From positions 62,001 through 126,000 of the forward strand of contig NZ_QPCG01000010.1 in assembly GCF_003351025.1 (NCBI RefSeq): a stretch of DNA of 64,000 nt. Reading direction: 5' to 3'. Source of the stretch: Mucilaginibacter endophyticus. GTDB taxonomy: Bacteria > Bacteroidota > Bacteroidia > Sphingobacteriales > Sphingobacteriaceae. Positions 35,331 to 45,294 of this stretch are shown in pieces; the first letter of the stretch is position 1; every line of letters begins with the position of its first letter. The position numbers and the translations under genes are program-made. The notes beneath the pieces were generated by a model, which saw nothing but the letters and a program-made list of their open reading frames with translations, had not been told where the DNA came from and ran no database searches.

Positions 35331-37319
35331 ATGAAAAAAGCCATTTTTATTTTTCCGTTATTGGCTATCGTTGGTTTCACAACGTTGGACTCTTTGCAGA
35401 AAACGCCGGCATCCAACCGACTCTTGCCTGCTGAAATGAAGATTTGCTCAGAGTACAATCGAAAGGTGAACGAACTTGATTCATTTTTAGCTGTCTATCC
35501 CCACTATTTTCCTGACAGTACTTATTCGATTCGAAAGAAGAAATACCAGGAGCTAGCTTTCAGGCTGAAAGAAGTCAGCGGAATATTGCTTTACTTTAAG
35601 CCGAAGGTGTATTACGACAGCATTGCGGGCCCGTTCCATTTTACCAAGGCAAACTCAGATCAAAAAGGGATATTCAAAGAAATTCCGGATAGTTTTATAC
35701 TTACAGGTCCATTGGGCATCGATTCGGATTCCGATATAGCGCAAATGAATAAGGATGATATTCAAAGCGAACAAGCATTTATTCGAAGAGCCTCCCAAAA
35801 TTACAGAAAGGTATTTGATGGGTTTTCCATTAACAACGAAATCAGTCAAATTAGCGACAGCCGACTAATGGACGCCTTACACAAAGAAATTTTTCGGATC
35901 TCCGTAAGTGATCTGGGTAACGCTGATTTTATAATCGACACTGCAAGTATGCCAGCATTACGAGGGGCCGTCCATGGATGGATTCGATATGTCCAACCAA
36001 TTGTGGATATGCTCCCGCGTTCGGCTAAACCCTTGAAGCAACGGTGGCGTCGCCTGGCGTATAGCTGTGAATTGTATTTGTCTAAAAATCAGGATTTTTA
36101 CGCTTTTGATCGAATGGTTTTTTTGAAAAAATGCGTGTTTCCGCTGACTGCTTGTTTTCATGACGTTCAACTGGGGTTGAAAATTCCTTTTTACGAAGAA
36201 TCAGGAGCTATTCGTTCCGATGCCGTTTCTCTATATGAGGCTAATGCCATCATGCCAAATTTTTTCGAGGACGGGACAGAAGGTCGATCGACATTGAAAC
36301 GAGAGCAGCTCGGAGAATTGCTGTTTTTTGATCCTCTCCTTTCAGGTAACAACAAGCGTTCTTGCGCAAGTTGTCACAGACCTGAAAAAGCATTTACAGA
36401 TGGTCTGGCCAAAGGGCTAAGTTTTGACAAAAAGCAATTACCGAGAAATACTTCTACCATCATTACTGCTGGTTTTCAGAACATGCAATTCTGGGATGAG
36501 CGGGCGGTAACATTGGAAGATCAGATGGATACGGTTTTAAACAGTCCTACTGAAATGCATAGCTCTTTTTCGTCCGCTATTTTAAAACTTAATCATAGTC
36601 CAGAATATGTTCGTCTTTTCAGGGAAGCATTTCCAGGCAGGAAAGGAGTAGCGATAACTCGGGATGCCATCAAACATGCCCTAAGTGTTTACCAACGCAG
36701 TCTTTCTGGTATGAATACGCGGTTCGATGCCTACATGTCTGGTAAAGAAGGGGCGCTTTCAGTAAATGAGATCAGCGGATTTAACCTATTTATGGGTAAG
36801 GCCAAGTGTGGTGTTTGTCACTTCGCGCCATTATTTAACGGAAGCCTTCCGCCTTTCTACACCATGGCTGATCATCATTCTGACGGTGTTCCCGAGAGTT
36901 CCTCATTAGGTAACCATTCAATAGATCCTGACCTCGGTGTGGCCAGGCATACGAATAACCGCTTTGATCAATTTTCCTTCAAAACTCCTACACTGAGAAA
37001 TATCGTATTAACTGGCCCTTATATGCACAACGGTGTATATTCGAGCCTGAAACAGGTGTTAGATTTTTACGACAAGGGAGCAGGTGCGAATTTCCGGCCC
37101 GGAATCAGTCAGCAACTTCGCGACGCTGGTTTACCACCTGTAGGGCTAACGATCCTGCCAGTTCCCCTGCACCTAAATGAGAAAGAGAAATCTGATATCA
37201 TCGCCTTCCTGGGAAGCTTGACAGATGCAAAAACAGGTTTTCACCGTATCAAAAAGTTGCCGGCAATGGATCGGCATTTTTCCGATTTTAATGGTCGCAA
37301 AATTGGCGGTTACTACTGA
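35331..37319 (+). CDS. Di-haem cytochrome c peroxidase (MauG/CcpA family)
   Basis: This 662-residue periplasmic protein has a signal peptide (MKKAIFIFPLLAIVGFTTL), a long N-terminal helical domain (about 30-290) common in Bacteroidota members, then the peroxidase region. Haem sites are CASCH at 345-349 and CGVCH at 493-497. LGELLFFDPLLSGN, WDERAVTLEDQ and YMHNG (probable Met/His ligand loop) are family marks. It reduces hydrogen peroxide with electrons from a small cytochrome, or oxidises a protein substrate like MauG. Neighbouring thioredoxins suggest a redox-stress cluster. Confidence 0.92.
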   Translation: MKKAIFIFPLLAIVGFTTLDSLQKTPASNRLLPAEMKICSEYNRKVNELDSFLAVYPHYFPDSTYSIRKKKYQELAFRLKEVSGILLYFKPKVYYDSIAGPFHFTKANSDQKGIFKEIPDSFILTGPLGIDSDSDIAQMNKDDIQSEQAFIRRASQNYRKVFDGFSINNEISQISDSRLMDALHKEIFRISVSDLGNADFIIDTASMPALRGAVHGWIRYVQPIVDMLPRSAKPLKQRWRRLAYSCELYLSKNQDFYAFDRMVFLKKCVFPLTACFHDVQLGLKIPFYEESGAIRSDAVSLYEANAIMPNFFEDGTEGRSTLKREQLGELLFFDPLLSGNNKRSCASCHRPEKAFTDGLAKGLSFDKKQLPRNTSTIITAGFQNMQFWDERAVTLEDQMDTVLNSPTEMHSSFSSAILKLNHSPEYVRLFREAFPGRKGVAITRDAIKHALSVYQRSLSGMNTRFDAYMSGKEGALSVNEISGFNLFMGKAKCGVCHFAPLFNGSLPPFYTMADHHSDGVPESSSLGNHSIDPDLGVARHTNNRFDQFSFKTPTLRNIVLTGPYMHNGVYSSLKQVLDFYDKGAGANFRPGISQQLRDAGLPPVGLTILPVPLHLNEKEKSDIIAFLGSLTDAKTGFHRIKKLPAMDRHFSDFNGRKIGGYY

Positions 37320-37492
37320 TGCTAAGTGCGCAATTAAGTGTTTGTCTTTATAGAAGCCAATCGATGATATTGGCAAAGATCTTGATTACCGTTTAAGGGA
37401 TTTCCCGAAACGCTTAGTCATAAATCAAAGGTTTATGATGATGGGTAGATCCATTCCTGTTTAAAAATATAGCGCAATAAGAAAATTAACAG

Positions 37493-37516
37493 GGGGTTGC
37501 AAATTGCTGCAACCCC
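37493..37516. terminator. Hairpin between convergent genes
   Basis: GGGGTTGCA and TGCAACCCC form a 9-bp stem with a 6-nt loop between the peroxidase gene (+) and the hydrolase gene (-). There is no long T-run, so efficiency is uncertain. Confidence 0.55.
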
Positions 37517-37662
37517 TTCCGGCACGATCTTCTTGCCGATTCACATTTAGGTTAGAAAAGGTTTTTTTACTTATCCTGTAGCGTAGTTAACTTGAACTGA
37601 TCCTTCTGGCTGGACTTTGTGGCATCAAACTATGGCTCTTCCGGATAGCTTAGCGGTAACAA

Positions 37663-38496
37663 TCAGGCATGCTGTATGAAATGAATGAGATCGCGGTTAA
37701 ATTGGTCTTTCCTAGTCAAAAGAAGATAATGACCTCCGGTTTCGTACATATATAATTTAGAGTTGCTGATCTGCTCATGTGCTTCAAGCGCAATTTCCAT
37801 CGGTATCGTAAGGTCATCTTTAGCATGAAAAATGCCTGTAGGTATCTGAATTTTACTGAGTTCATGTCTTAAATCCAGATTTTTCAATGCAATGATTGAT
37901 TTGATTAACGCGTCGCTCGATGCCTCAGCCATAACACCATTGATCCAATTTGCTTCATTTAAGGACAGATCATTTTCCGTAAGTTTACTGAGTGGTCCAT
38001 AAATGTCTGTAAGTGATTTCCTATTGTCTGGAAGTGCTGCGATAATTGTATTCAAATCATTTAATTCAAAGCCGAATGCATGATCAGGTAGCTTGACTGC
38101 TAGCGGAACATTCACGGCAAGCAACGCAAGCCCTGTAACCCTTGAGGGTTGGTATTTGGCTATATAGGATGCCGCTACCGAACTTCCGAATGAGAACCCA
38201 AGCAAAACTACATTGTCGATATCCAAGATGTTAATCAGATTGTGTATGTCGTTTACATGCATCTCATAAGAATATTCTGAGTCCGCCTTACTGGACTTGC
38301 CAAAGCCTCTCAAACTAACACCTATAGCTGGGTAGTTTTGTTCGCTTAAAGCCTTATATTGATGTTTGAACACCTCGTTACTTAAGGGCCATCCGTGAAG
38401 CAGCATAACTGGCCTGCCGTTACCTGCTTCTATGACATGCAGATGTACACCTGTTTCGACTTCGATGAAACAAGATTTTTGATCAATTTTTCCCAT
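37663..38496 (-). CDS. alpha/beta-hydrolase (haloperoxidase-like)
   Basis: This 277-residue cytoplasmic enzyme has VMLLHGWPLSNEVF (oxyanion strand, about 30-43), GFSFGS nucleophile elbow (Ser near 104), the acid in HAKDDLTIP and His in TGGHYLLLT near the C-terminus. The HGWP opening is typical of the non-haem haloperoxidase/esterase group. The natural substrate is unknown. It is separate from the SDR gene at 38699 by about 200 bp, same strand. Confidence 0.88.
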   Translation of the reverse strand: MGKIDQKSCFIEVETGVHLHVIEAGNGRPVMLLHGWPLSNEVFKHQYKALSEQNYPAIGVSLRGFGKSSKADSEYSYEMHVNDIHNLINILDIDNVVLLGFSFGSSVAASYIAKYQPSRVTGLALLAVNVPLAVKLPDHAFGFELNDLNTIIAALPDNRKSLTDIYGPLSKLTENDLSLNEANWINGVMAEASSDALIKSIIALKNLDLRHELSKIQIPTGIFHAKDDLTIPMEIALEAHEQISNSKLYMYETGGHYLLLTRKDQFNRDLIHFIQHA

Positions 38497-38698
38497 TGCA
38501 GATTATGTTGATTATCGATTTTAATTAATTGGTTAATGCTATAGAAAAAAGCCGACGGTATCATCCGGTCCAACTGAGAGTAACGCGCGGGCAAATGTTC
38601 ATGTCTATGAATTGATTTTTCTTATATAATGGATCGGCCATTTATCACTATGTAGACAGCGCGATAAATGGGCTTTTAATAAGTAAGCCAGTTACGCG

Positions 38699-39517
38699 TT
38701 ATAATGGAGTATCAGTTTGCGTTTTGCCAAAAATTCGTTCTTGTAATTCCATGTGAAAAGCCTCCCGCCCAATTTCTTTCCATTTATTATATAGAAAATT
38801 AACATCTTCTCCAGCTAAATAGCGTAGCTGATCTTTATTATCAGTTGCGGCTTCATATATAACTTCGGCTACGATTGATGGATCAGAAAAATGTTTTTCA
38901 TCAAAAGATTGGAAAACCTTGTCGAGTGCCTCTTTGTAGTCCGGGTGTGTCGCGAATTCCAAATTTTGAAAGAAACCTGTTCTGGTGCTACCCGGTGCTA
39001 CTGTTTTTACTTTCACACCACAAAGCTTTAGTTCGAATGCAAGGCTCTCGCTAAATCCTTCAATACCCCATTTTGTGGCATGATAAATGGCATTTAAAGG
39101 GAATGAAAAAACTCCTCCCATGGAGCTGATATTGATAAAGATTCCACTGCCTTTGGATCGAAAATAGGGGATAAACGCTTTGGTAACATTTATAGTGCCC
39201 AAGAGGTTGGTGTTTAACTGTTTGGTAATCTGATCGTCTGAAGTTCCCTCTATGGGGCCGATCAGTCCATACCCTGCATTATTGACAACTACGTCGACGC
39301 TGTATAATGCAGTTATTTCAGCCACCAAACTCTCTAGGTTAGAATTATCAACTACATCAAGCGTCTTAAGGGTTACGTTCGGTAAGTTTTCAAGTTCTCC
39401 GGCTTGGTTTGTATTTCGCATGCTAGCGATAACATGCCAGCCCATTGAATGAAAGTAAGTTGCAGTTGCTTTACCGATGCCGCTGGCGGCACCGGTAATA
39501 AAAATTGTTTTCATCAT
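38699..39517 (-). CDS. Classical short-chain dehydrogenase/reductase
   Basis: This 272-residue NAD(P)-dependent oxidoreductase shows TGAASGIGKA (9-18), NNAGYG, the catalytic Ser in NISSMGGV, and YHATK as the YxxxK pair. The extended C-terminus after PGSTRTGFF suits the group of retinol/oxidoreductase-like SDRs common in soil bacteria. Specificity is not readable. ATG 39517 or 39514 are both possible starts. Confidence 0.9.
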   Translation of the reverse strand: MMKTIFITGAASGIGKATATYFHSMGWHVIASMRNTNQAGELENLPNVTLKTLDVVDNSNLESLVAEITALYSVDVVVNNAGYGLIGPIEGTSDDQITKQLNTNLLGTINVTKAFIPYFRSKGSGIFINISSMGGVFSFPLNAIYHATKWGIEGFSESLAFELKLCGVKVKTVAPGSTRTGFFQNLEFATHPDYKEALDKVFQSFDEKHFSDPSIVAEVIYEAATDNKDQLRYLAGEDVNFLYNKWKEIGREAFHMELQERIFGKTQTDTPL

Positions 39518-39622
39518 ATGTTGTGTAATTTTGAATGACTCGCGTTAATAGATGGCCGGGTTTAGTCAAATTGCATTACCCACTGGTATAATAAACATTC
39601 CAATTGCTCAAAGAGCTTTCGA

Positions 39623-41212
39623 TTATTTGATTATACAAGATGAAACCAGATCGTTTGCATTGGGATTCAATTTGGAAAAGTCGGGCGTGTCAGCATTCAA
39701 TGTCCAGGACCATCCACTAAAATTATCGTCAGAGTACATCGTTATCACTCTTCCTTTAGGTATGCGTATTGAGGAAGCCCAATCGTTTTTAACTCCTAAA
39801 GCTGCCATTTGCTGCAAATTATACTTTCCCGGGGGGATAATTGCGCTGACGTCTCCCTGGTATGCGGAGCTTTGATAAAAGGTTACACCCGAATTGGCTG
39901 ATGTCGTGAACGGAGTGGTGAGCTTGAGGCGGTATGGGGTGATACCCTTCAACATATCTCCACCATCATGAACCAGCCTCAGGTAAAAATCAGATGAAAC
40001 GTGTACTCCGTCTGCATCCAAAGTCAGGAAATATTTGCCTTTTGGGATCATGGTGCTATCTTCCGCAACCTTGAATATGGATGTTGCTTCATTTAATTCA
40101 TCGAACATCGCGATATATGTTGTGCTAATGGATGCTTGTTTGAGTGTAGCAAATTGCTTCCAAAGCAGGTCACCGTGTTGTCTCGGTATTTCATTTTTTC
40201 TTGAGATTGTTCCATTGGTATTATGGAAAGCGGTTCCTGGATAGATGCACGGTTGATAATCTATCCCATGTTCTCTGCAAAAGGACTGGTCTCCTGCAAT
40301 CCATGCCGCATAACCATTATCGATCAAACCACCTACGCCCCACGCGGAGAGCATATTGAAGGCCGCGAAAGTTTCATTGAAGTTTGGCTTTGTGTTTTCT
40401 CCTTTGAGCCAGCCGCCCGGAATTGAACCTATAACATAGCAACCCTGGTTTTTAAACCAATTTATGAGATCAAGTGCCTCTATTGCACTTGAAGGATGGC
40501 TAGCATATCCTAAACCGTAAATACTGACCACAGGTTTACCATTTTGCTTAGCATATGCGGAAGAATTCAGGAGATCAAGTGTGCCCTTTATTGTGTTAGT
40601 CCAATCTGATTTGATCGCATTGAGGTCTCCCCAGCCGGAGGCATCGTACATAATGTAAAATTTTATTCCATTAGCTACTGCTGCGGTTTCAACTTTTCGC
40701 GCCATGCCGTCACGTTGATCTTTAATTAGGCTACCCGGGCTTATTTCATTTGCAAACCTTTGTAATGCCGCACAGTCGATGCCATATTGACGCATCCATT
40801 GAAAATGAAGGTTAACGGTGCCTGCGTCGTACGAAGAAAACATTGTAGCCGGTTGTCCATTAGTCAGCGTTCCGGAGAAGGGCGGTTGAGTACTGCCATC
40901 CTGGGAAAATGGAACGGCTTCATAAGCGGACTTATACTCTCGCATATCCGGCCACATTTCTAGATTGGTATGAGAGAAGCTGTTAATTGGCGACCCGTCA
41001 CCTTTGGCGGAGAACCAACCTTGATATCCAACTGTAATTTTTCCAACAACGTCACCGGTTGATACAAGGGATGAATGAAAAGAGCTTGACTTTAGTTTTT
41101 CCTGAAAGGAAGTTTTTTCAATCTGCTTATTGCAGCTTAACAATGTGAGGAGCACCAAGCTGCCCGGTAAGAGGTTCGTTTTTTTCACAGGTACTGTATA
41201 TTTTAAGTCCAA
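39623..41212 (-). CDS. GH71/99-like lipoprotein with beta-gamma-crystallin domain
   Basis: This 529-residue lipoprotein has a late lipobox (LLTLLSCNKQ). Residues about 55-430 form a TIM-barrel resembling GH71/GH99-like enzymes (KITVGYQGWFSAKGDG, WMRQYGIDCAALQRF, IMYDASGW, and AMFDELNEATSIF containing acidic catalytic candidates). Residues about 440-529 look like a beta-gamma-crystallin module with two calcium-binding signatures NDWASS and NDLVSS, matching the N/D-N/D-x-x-S/T-S rule. I infer a calcium-stabilised cell-surface glycosidase. It probably shares an operon with the hydrolase at 41275. Confidence 0.82.
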   Translation of the reverse strand: MDLKYTVPVKKTNLLPGSLVLLTLLSCNKQIEKTSFQEKLKSSSFHSSLVSTGDVVGKITVGYQGWFSAKGDGSPINSFSHTNLEMWPDMREYKSAYEAVPFSQDGSTQPPFSGTLTNGQPATMFSSYDAGTVNLHFQWMRQYGIDCAALQRFANEISPGSLIKDQRDGMARKVETAAVANGIKFYIMYDASGWGDLNAIKSDWTNTIKGTLDLLNSSAYAKQNGKPVVSIYGLGYASHPSSAIEALDLINWFKNQGCYVIGSIPGGWLKGENTKPNFNETFAAFNMLSAWGVGGLIDNGYAAWIAGDQSFCREHGIDYQPCIYPGTAFHNTNGTISRKNEIPRQHGDLLWKQFATLKQASISTTYIAMFDELNEATSIFKVAEDSTMIPKGKYFLTLDADGVHVSSDFYLRLVHDGGDMLKGITPYRLKLTTPFTTSANSGVTFYQSSAYQGDVSAIIPPGKYNLQQMAALGVKNDWASSIRIPKGRVITMYSDDNFSGWSWTLNADTPDFSKLNPNANDLVSSCIIK

Positions 41213-41274
41213 AAATCCGTTTCCAAAATTTGCATTAAATAGGATAGCTGATCTGCGCAGTTGTGTAAACTACG

Positions 41275-42309
41275 TTAGAGCGCTTTTAAAAATTTCAAAA
41301 GGCCGTTGAAGTATACAGCCTGATCGTCATACATACTTAGATGACTTCCGTTTTTGCAGATCAGACAGATCCCATTCGGAATTAATTTGGCCATTTTCTC
41401 CATATCTCTGGGATCCATCTCATCGAATTCCGCGCCTATTGTAAGCGTTTTTACCTTAATTTCCGGTAGCTTGTTCCAGATATCCCATCCCTTGAAGTTT
41501 CCTGTAACCAGGAACTCACTTTTTCCCTGCATCAACTCATAAATTTTGTAATTGGCATGTCTCATGGCTCGTGTTAGAGGCTCAGGCCATGGTTTTGTAC
41601 GGCATAGCATTACCGGATAGAGGTCTTCCATCATGATTTGCCCGTAGTCAGGATCGTCATAATTGCCACTAGCTTCTATGCGATCCAAACGCTTGGCCTT
41701 ATCTTCACTGAGCAACTTTTTATATTTGACAACATGTTTAAGGAAGGAGTCGGCGCTGGCTGCCATATTAGAGATTATAAGCCCTTTTAAGTGCTTCTGG
41801 TATTTTAGTGCGTACTCCATAGCCAGTACACCGCCAAAAGAATGACCGAATAAAACGAAATCTTTTAACCCGAGTCCTTTCCTTACTTCTTCAATTTCCT
41901 CGACATATCTAGGAATTGTCCATAAAGACGGGTCGTCAGGGACATCTGAATTATTACAACCCAATTGGTCATAATAGTACATCTCAATGTTCGCAGGAGG
42001 TAAAAATGACTCGAACGCTTCTAAGTATTCATGTCCAAATCCTGGCCCTCCATGTAATAATAATACTTTTATCGGACCGCTACCCATTTTTTTGGTCCAA
42101 ACCTTGTATTTTCCGCCAACGACGGGTATCATCTGTATGCCTGCCACCCTAATGCCAGAAGGATTAAGGGAGTCTTGTGGCATATCACTACGCATTGGAA
42201 ATAATTCAAGCCGCTCATCAGCGAACGCATTTGCCTTGCTCATTCCAAGGGCAATTGATGCTAACGATCCGGTAAGGAATGCTCTCCTGTCAAATTTTCT
42301 GAACATCAT
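41275..42309 (-). CDS. Tat-exported proline iminopeptidase-like hydrolase
   Basis: This 344-residue protein begins with a twin-arginine signal (KFDRRAFLTGSLASIALG, about 5-22). The mature enzyme has LLLHGGPGFGHEY, the nucleophile elbow GHSFGG, Asp in EFDEMDP and His in KNGSHLSMYD, the pattern of proline iminopeptidase-family serine hydrolases. Export by Tat is unusual for that family and suggests action on periplasmic peptides or esters. It lies 62 bp upstream of the GH71/99-like gene on the same strand. Confidence 0.85.
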   Translation of the reverse strand: MMFRKFDRRAFLTGSLASIALGMSKANAFADERLELFPMRSDMPQDSLNPSGIRVAGIQMIPVVGGKYKVWTKKMGSGPIKVLLLHGGPGFGHEYLEAFESFLPPANIEMYYYDQLGCNNSDVPDDPSLWTIPRYVEEIEEVRKGLGLKDFVLFGHSFGGVLAMEYALKYQKHLKGLIISNMAASADSFLKHVVKYKKLLSEDKAKRLDRIEASGNYDDPDYGQIMMEDLYPVMLCRTKPWPEPLTRAMRHANYKIYELMQGKSEFLVTGNFKGWDIWNKLPEIKVKTLTIGAEFDEMDPRDMEKMAKLIPNGICLICKNGSHLSMYDDQAVYFNGLLKFLKAL

Positions 42310-42870
42310 TTTGTTATTATAAGTTGAACGGTATAACCAGGTTGTTTATGCATTGTAATTCCTGATCAAGTAATTGCTCAATTTTACCGGTAAACTTTAC
42401 ATTTAAAAATACCCGATATCGGTGATTTTGGTTGTTCGAACCCCCAATTTTCGATAGCCCTGCTGGTGAACAAATTCAAACTCACCAATGCGGGGATACT
42501 ATCAAAGTAAAATAGAGGTGATGATTACTAAGCGTAGGTATTGACAGCCATTGCATGTGCGCTACCTTATAACTATATAACACAGTTTGGAGGCCCGATC
42601 AGGCGTCGATGTTTGAAAAGTGCAATTACCTATTTGTATAGTATAATTATCGTCATTCCACACACCCATAACTTTGCATCATTAATTAATTTATTAATTT
42701 ATTAAACTGGATGTTTGAGTTTAGAATTAGATGATTTAATTATTGGTAAAAAAATCCATAGACAAAAGGAACTGTATTATTCATCATAATGCTTTTCGAA
42801 GCGATACCGACCATGATGGGCGCTTACAGTTATTGATGCACTGATGTCCGTGTTGTCTAATTCTTAAATA
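42310..42870. other. Divergent intergenic region
   Basis: About 560 bp between divergent genes. A short palindrome CCGATATCGG lies near 42411. A/T-rich stretches near 42680-42720 may hold promoters. No gene is visible. Confidence 0.4.
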
Positions 42871-43443
42871 ATGGACGAGTTAATACAATTACTTAATCAT
42901 CACCATCAGTTTCCTTTAAGGGCATGGAGACTGCTATTATCCGAGACACAGACTTTGTCTTTCAAAAAGAATACACAGTTTAACCTTGATTCCGGAAAGT
43001 TTCACGAAAAACAGATATTTGTGATTAAAGGGCATTTTAAACAATTCTACTATCAGGAGGATGGCTCAGAAAAAATTATTTCCTTTGGCTTTCCCGGCGA
43101 TTATTTACTGCAACACGCGTCTGCACCAATGCGGATAACCGTCCAATCGCTAAGTAATGCGGAAGTTTTAATTTTTGAGATGAACCTGCATCAAAACTGC
43201 ACTTGTCTTTCGCATCGTTTTTTGGCAGACATTTGTAATTATTCAATCAAACAGTATGCCGATCACTTGTACATTTTGGGTCTTCGTACCCCTGTAGAAC
43301 GTTATGATTATTTGTCACAACATAAGCCCGAGATAGCTAATAATGTTGCGCTCATCGATCTCTCAAAGTACTTAAATACCAGTAGGGAAGCATTGAGCAG
43401 GGCTAGGATATCAGCCCTCAAAAAAATAAAGGGTAAATTATGA
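42871..43443 (+). CDS. Crp/Fnr-family regulator, first of a tandem pair
   Basis: This 190-residue protein has a cNMP-binding barrel (about 25-115, QIFVIKGHFKQFYYQEDGSEKIISFGFPGDYL) and a compact C-terminal HTH (about 150-190, ALIDLSKYLNTSREALSRARIS). The cyclic-nucleotide phosphate loop is not conserved, as in most Bacteroidota Crp-like regulators, so the ligand is unknown. Its end overlaps the next gene by 4 nt (ATGA at 43440). Confidence 0.85.
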   Translation: MDELIQLLNHHHQFPLRAWRLLLSETQTLSFKKNTQFNLDSGKFHEKQIFVIKGHFKQFYYQEDGSEKIISFGFPGDYLLQHASAPMRITVQSLSNAEVLIFEMNLHQNCTCLSHRFLADICNYSIKQYADHLYILGLRTPVERYDYLSQHKPEIANNVALIDLSKYLNTSREALSRARISALKKIKGKL

Positions 43444-44024
43444 ACATACCCATAGTCAGTTTTCTCGAGAAATTTGTGACCATTCCCGATGATGAAAAAA
43501 GCATTATTTCAAGTGCTTTCTCTGTAAAGATTTTTAAGCCCCGGACAACGATTCATCCAGCAGGTAAAGGATTAGAACATTTATATTTAGTGGAAAAGGG
43601 CCTGCTCAAATTGGTCGTTGAACGAACCCAATCTGAAACATCTGTTTTCTCTTTCGTAGAGGGTTGTCAGGTAGTCGGAATTTCAAGTCTATATTCAACA
43701 TCCGGTTATAACCCGCTAAGTCTGATGACGGTCACAGAAACGACCGTATGGTCTATCAAATTATGCCAATTCGAGGAACTTAGTAATAAATATAAGTATC
43801 TTGGGCATGCGATGCTGGCAGCAACCAGACTATCAATTGCCGAAGCAATTTCCATCAAAAGCGCCTATTTGGGTTTGACCGCATATCAGAAGTATTCAAA
43901 GTTAATGAAAATGCAACCATATGTAGTCTTGAATGCGCCTTTAAAAGATATTGCTTCCTATTTGGAAATAACTCCGCAGTCCATCAGCAGGATCAGAAGA
44001 AATGCCCGACCTGTTACTCGTTAA
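43440..44024 (+). CDS. Crp/Fnr-family regulator, second of a tandem pair
   Basis: This 194-residue protein is translationally coupled to the preceding Crp/Fnr gene. It has a cNMP-binding barrel (HLYLVEKGLLKLVVER, then FSFVEGCQVVGISSLYS) and a terminal HTH (APLKDIASYLEITPQSISRIRR). The two neighbours differ widely in sequence, so this is an old pair rather than a recent duplication. A heterodimer or sequential control is possible. Targets are unknown. Confidence 0.87.
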   Translation: MNIPIVSFLEKFVTIPDDEKSIISSAFSVKIFKPRTTIHPAGKGLEHLYLVEKGLLKLVVERTQSETSVFSFVEGCQVVGISSLYSTSGYNPLSLMTVTETTVWSIKLCQFEELSNKYKYLGHAMLAATRLSIAEAISIKSAYLGLTAYQKYSKLMKMQPYVVLNAPLKDIASYLEITPQSISRIRRNARPVTR

Positions 44025-44163
44025 GAAAGGATTTTCAACGAACCATCGGTTTCAGAGTGCCGGCGTGATGGGATTGATATAAAACCTGATACCTTCCTAA
44101 ATTACTAATATTTCCGGCATAGACCGAAACACAGTCTGGTGCTGTTTAACGTCTCCTGCTGGA

Positions 44164-45261
44164 TCATTGAGCACTGGATTGTTTAGCATGGTATAAGACA
44201 GATAATTTATGTGTTAAATCCGTCACCTGAATATTTCGTGCGATTATATTCCCGTTTGGGTCCAGAAGGTAATTGTCAGGAATTGATTCAACACCGTAGG
44301 AGATTGCAACATCGTTCATCATATATTTCAAATCCGACACGTTATACCATTGAAGATGGTCTTTTTTTATTGCGTTGAGCCACTGGTCACGTTGACCCGG
44401 GCGGTCCAACGATACGCTCACGATTTGAAAACCTCGTTCATGATACTCATGGAATAACGCTATTAAAAATTTATTTTCAACGCGGCATGGAGGACACCAG
44501 GAAGCCCAAAAATTAACCAAAACATAATTACCACGAAGGGAGGATAAAGTAAATAAGTGGCCTGCGGTATCCAATTGCGAGAAATTAGGAGCGGGGGAGC
44601 CGACTTTGATTTGATTCATGTGTATCAACGCATTGCCGATCATTACGCCGAGCTTATTCATTTGAATTGTACGTGACAATGTCCTAAACGACTTTAAGGC
44701 TTGTTCAGGATCGGTATCCGCTATTTGCTGCACTGCGGCTAAACTGGCAAGTGAATATCTATGCTTATTTATGAAGTCTTTGCTTGCAATGATAGAATCG
44801 CTGCTCCTACCTGTTGAATCCTTTTTAGCTGACTGGTTCTGCGTAGAACCAGGTGGCTGACTGATAAGTTCTTTGAACATCATTTTAAAAGAATCAAGAT
44901 CAATGTTTGCTTGCGTCCCGGATACAACAGCGTCCCTTAACGAACTATCGGCCGTGATGACAGTTGTTCCGGCAACTAAGAATAAGGATATCGTCCCCTG
45001 ATCTTTTGTGGGCTCTGAAAGCGCATTCACCAATTTCATTCTGATAAATGTTGTGTCGGTAATTCGACCTCTAATCTGAAATAGCCCACCTTTTGCATGA
45101 TAGTAATAAGGTGTTTGCTTAGACGAATATTCATCATCCATGATTAGTGTAGCGCCTTTTTTTAACTTCCTGACTTTAACTATAATGTTGTAGTTTTCAT
45201 GCTGCTGTCCGTAACTGGTCATAATGAACATGCATGATATCATAATGAGTATGTATTTCAT
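44164..45261 (-). CDS. DUF4369-TlpA thioredoxin, exported
   Basis: This 365-residue protein has a signal peptide (MKYILIMISCMFIMTSYGQ), a DUF4369-like beta domain (about 25-130), a helical linker with PPGSTQNQSAKKDSTGR, and a TlpA thioredoxin domain with NFWASWCPPCRVENKF (Cys256/Cys259) and GVESIPDNYLLDPNGN. It has the same architecture as the protein at 32972. It is last gene of a minus-strand cluster with a hydroxyacid dehydrogenase and an amidohydrolase; spacing to the next gene is 33 bp. Confidence 0.9.
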   Translation of the reverse strand: MKYILIMISCMFIMTSYGQQHENYNIIVKVRKLKKGATLIMDDEYSSKQTPYYYHAKGGLFQIRGRITDTTFIRMKLVNALSEPTKDQGTISLFLVAGTTVITADSSLRDAVVSGTQANIDLDSFKMMFKELISQPPGSTQNQSAKKDSTGRSSDSIIASKDFINKHRYSLASLAAVQQIADTDPEQALKSFRTLSRTIQMNKLGVMIGNALIHMNQIKVGSPAPNFSQLDTAGHLFTLSSLRGNYVLVNFWASWCPPCRVENKFLIALFHEYHERGFQIVSVSLDRPGQRDQWLNAIKKDHLQWYNVSDLKYMMNDVAISYGVESIPDNYLLDPNGNIIARNIQVTDLTHKLSVLYHAKQSSAQ

Positions 45262-45294
45262 ATGTAATGATTAATAGGGATTGCTCTTGAAGGC

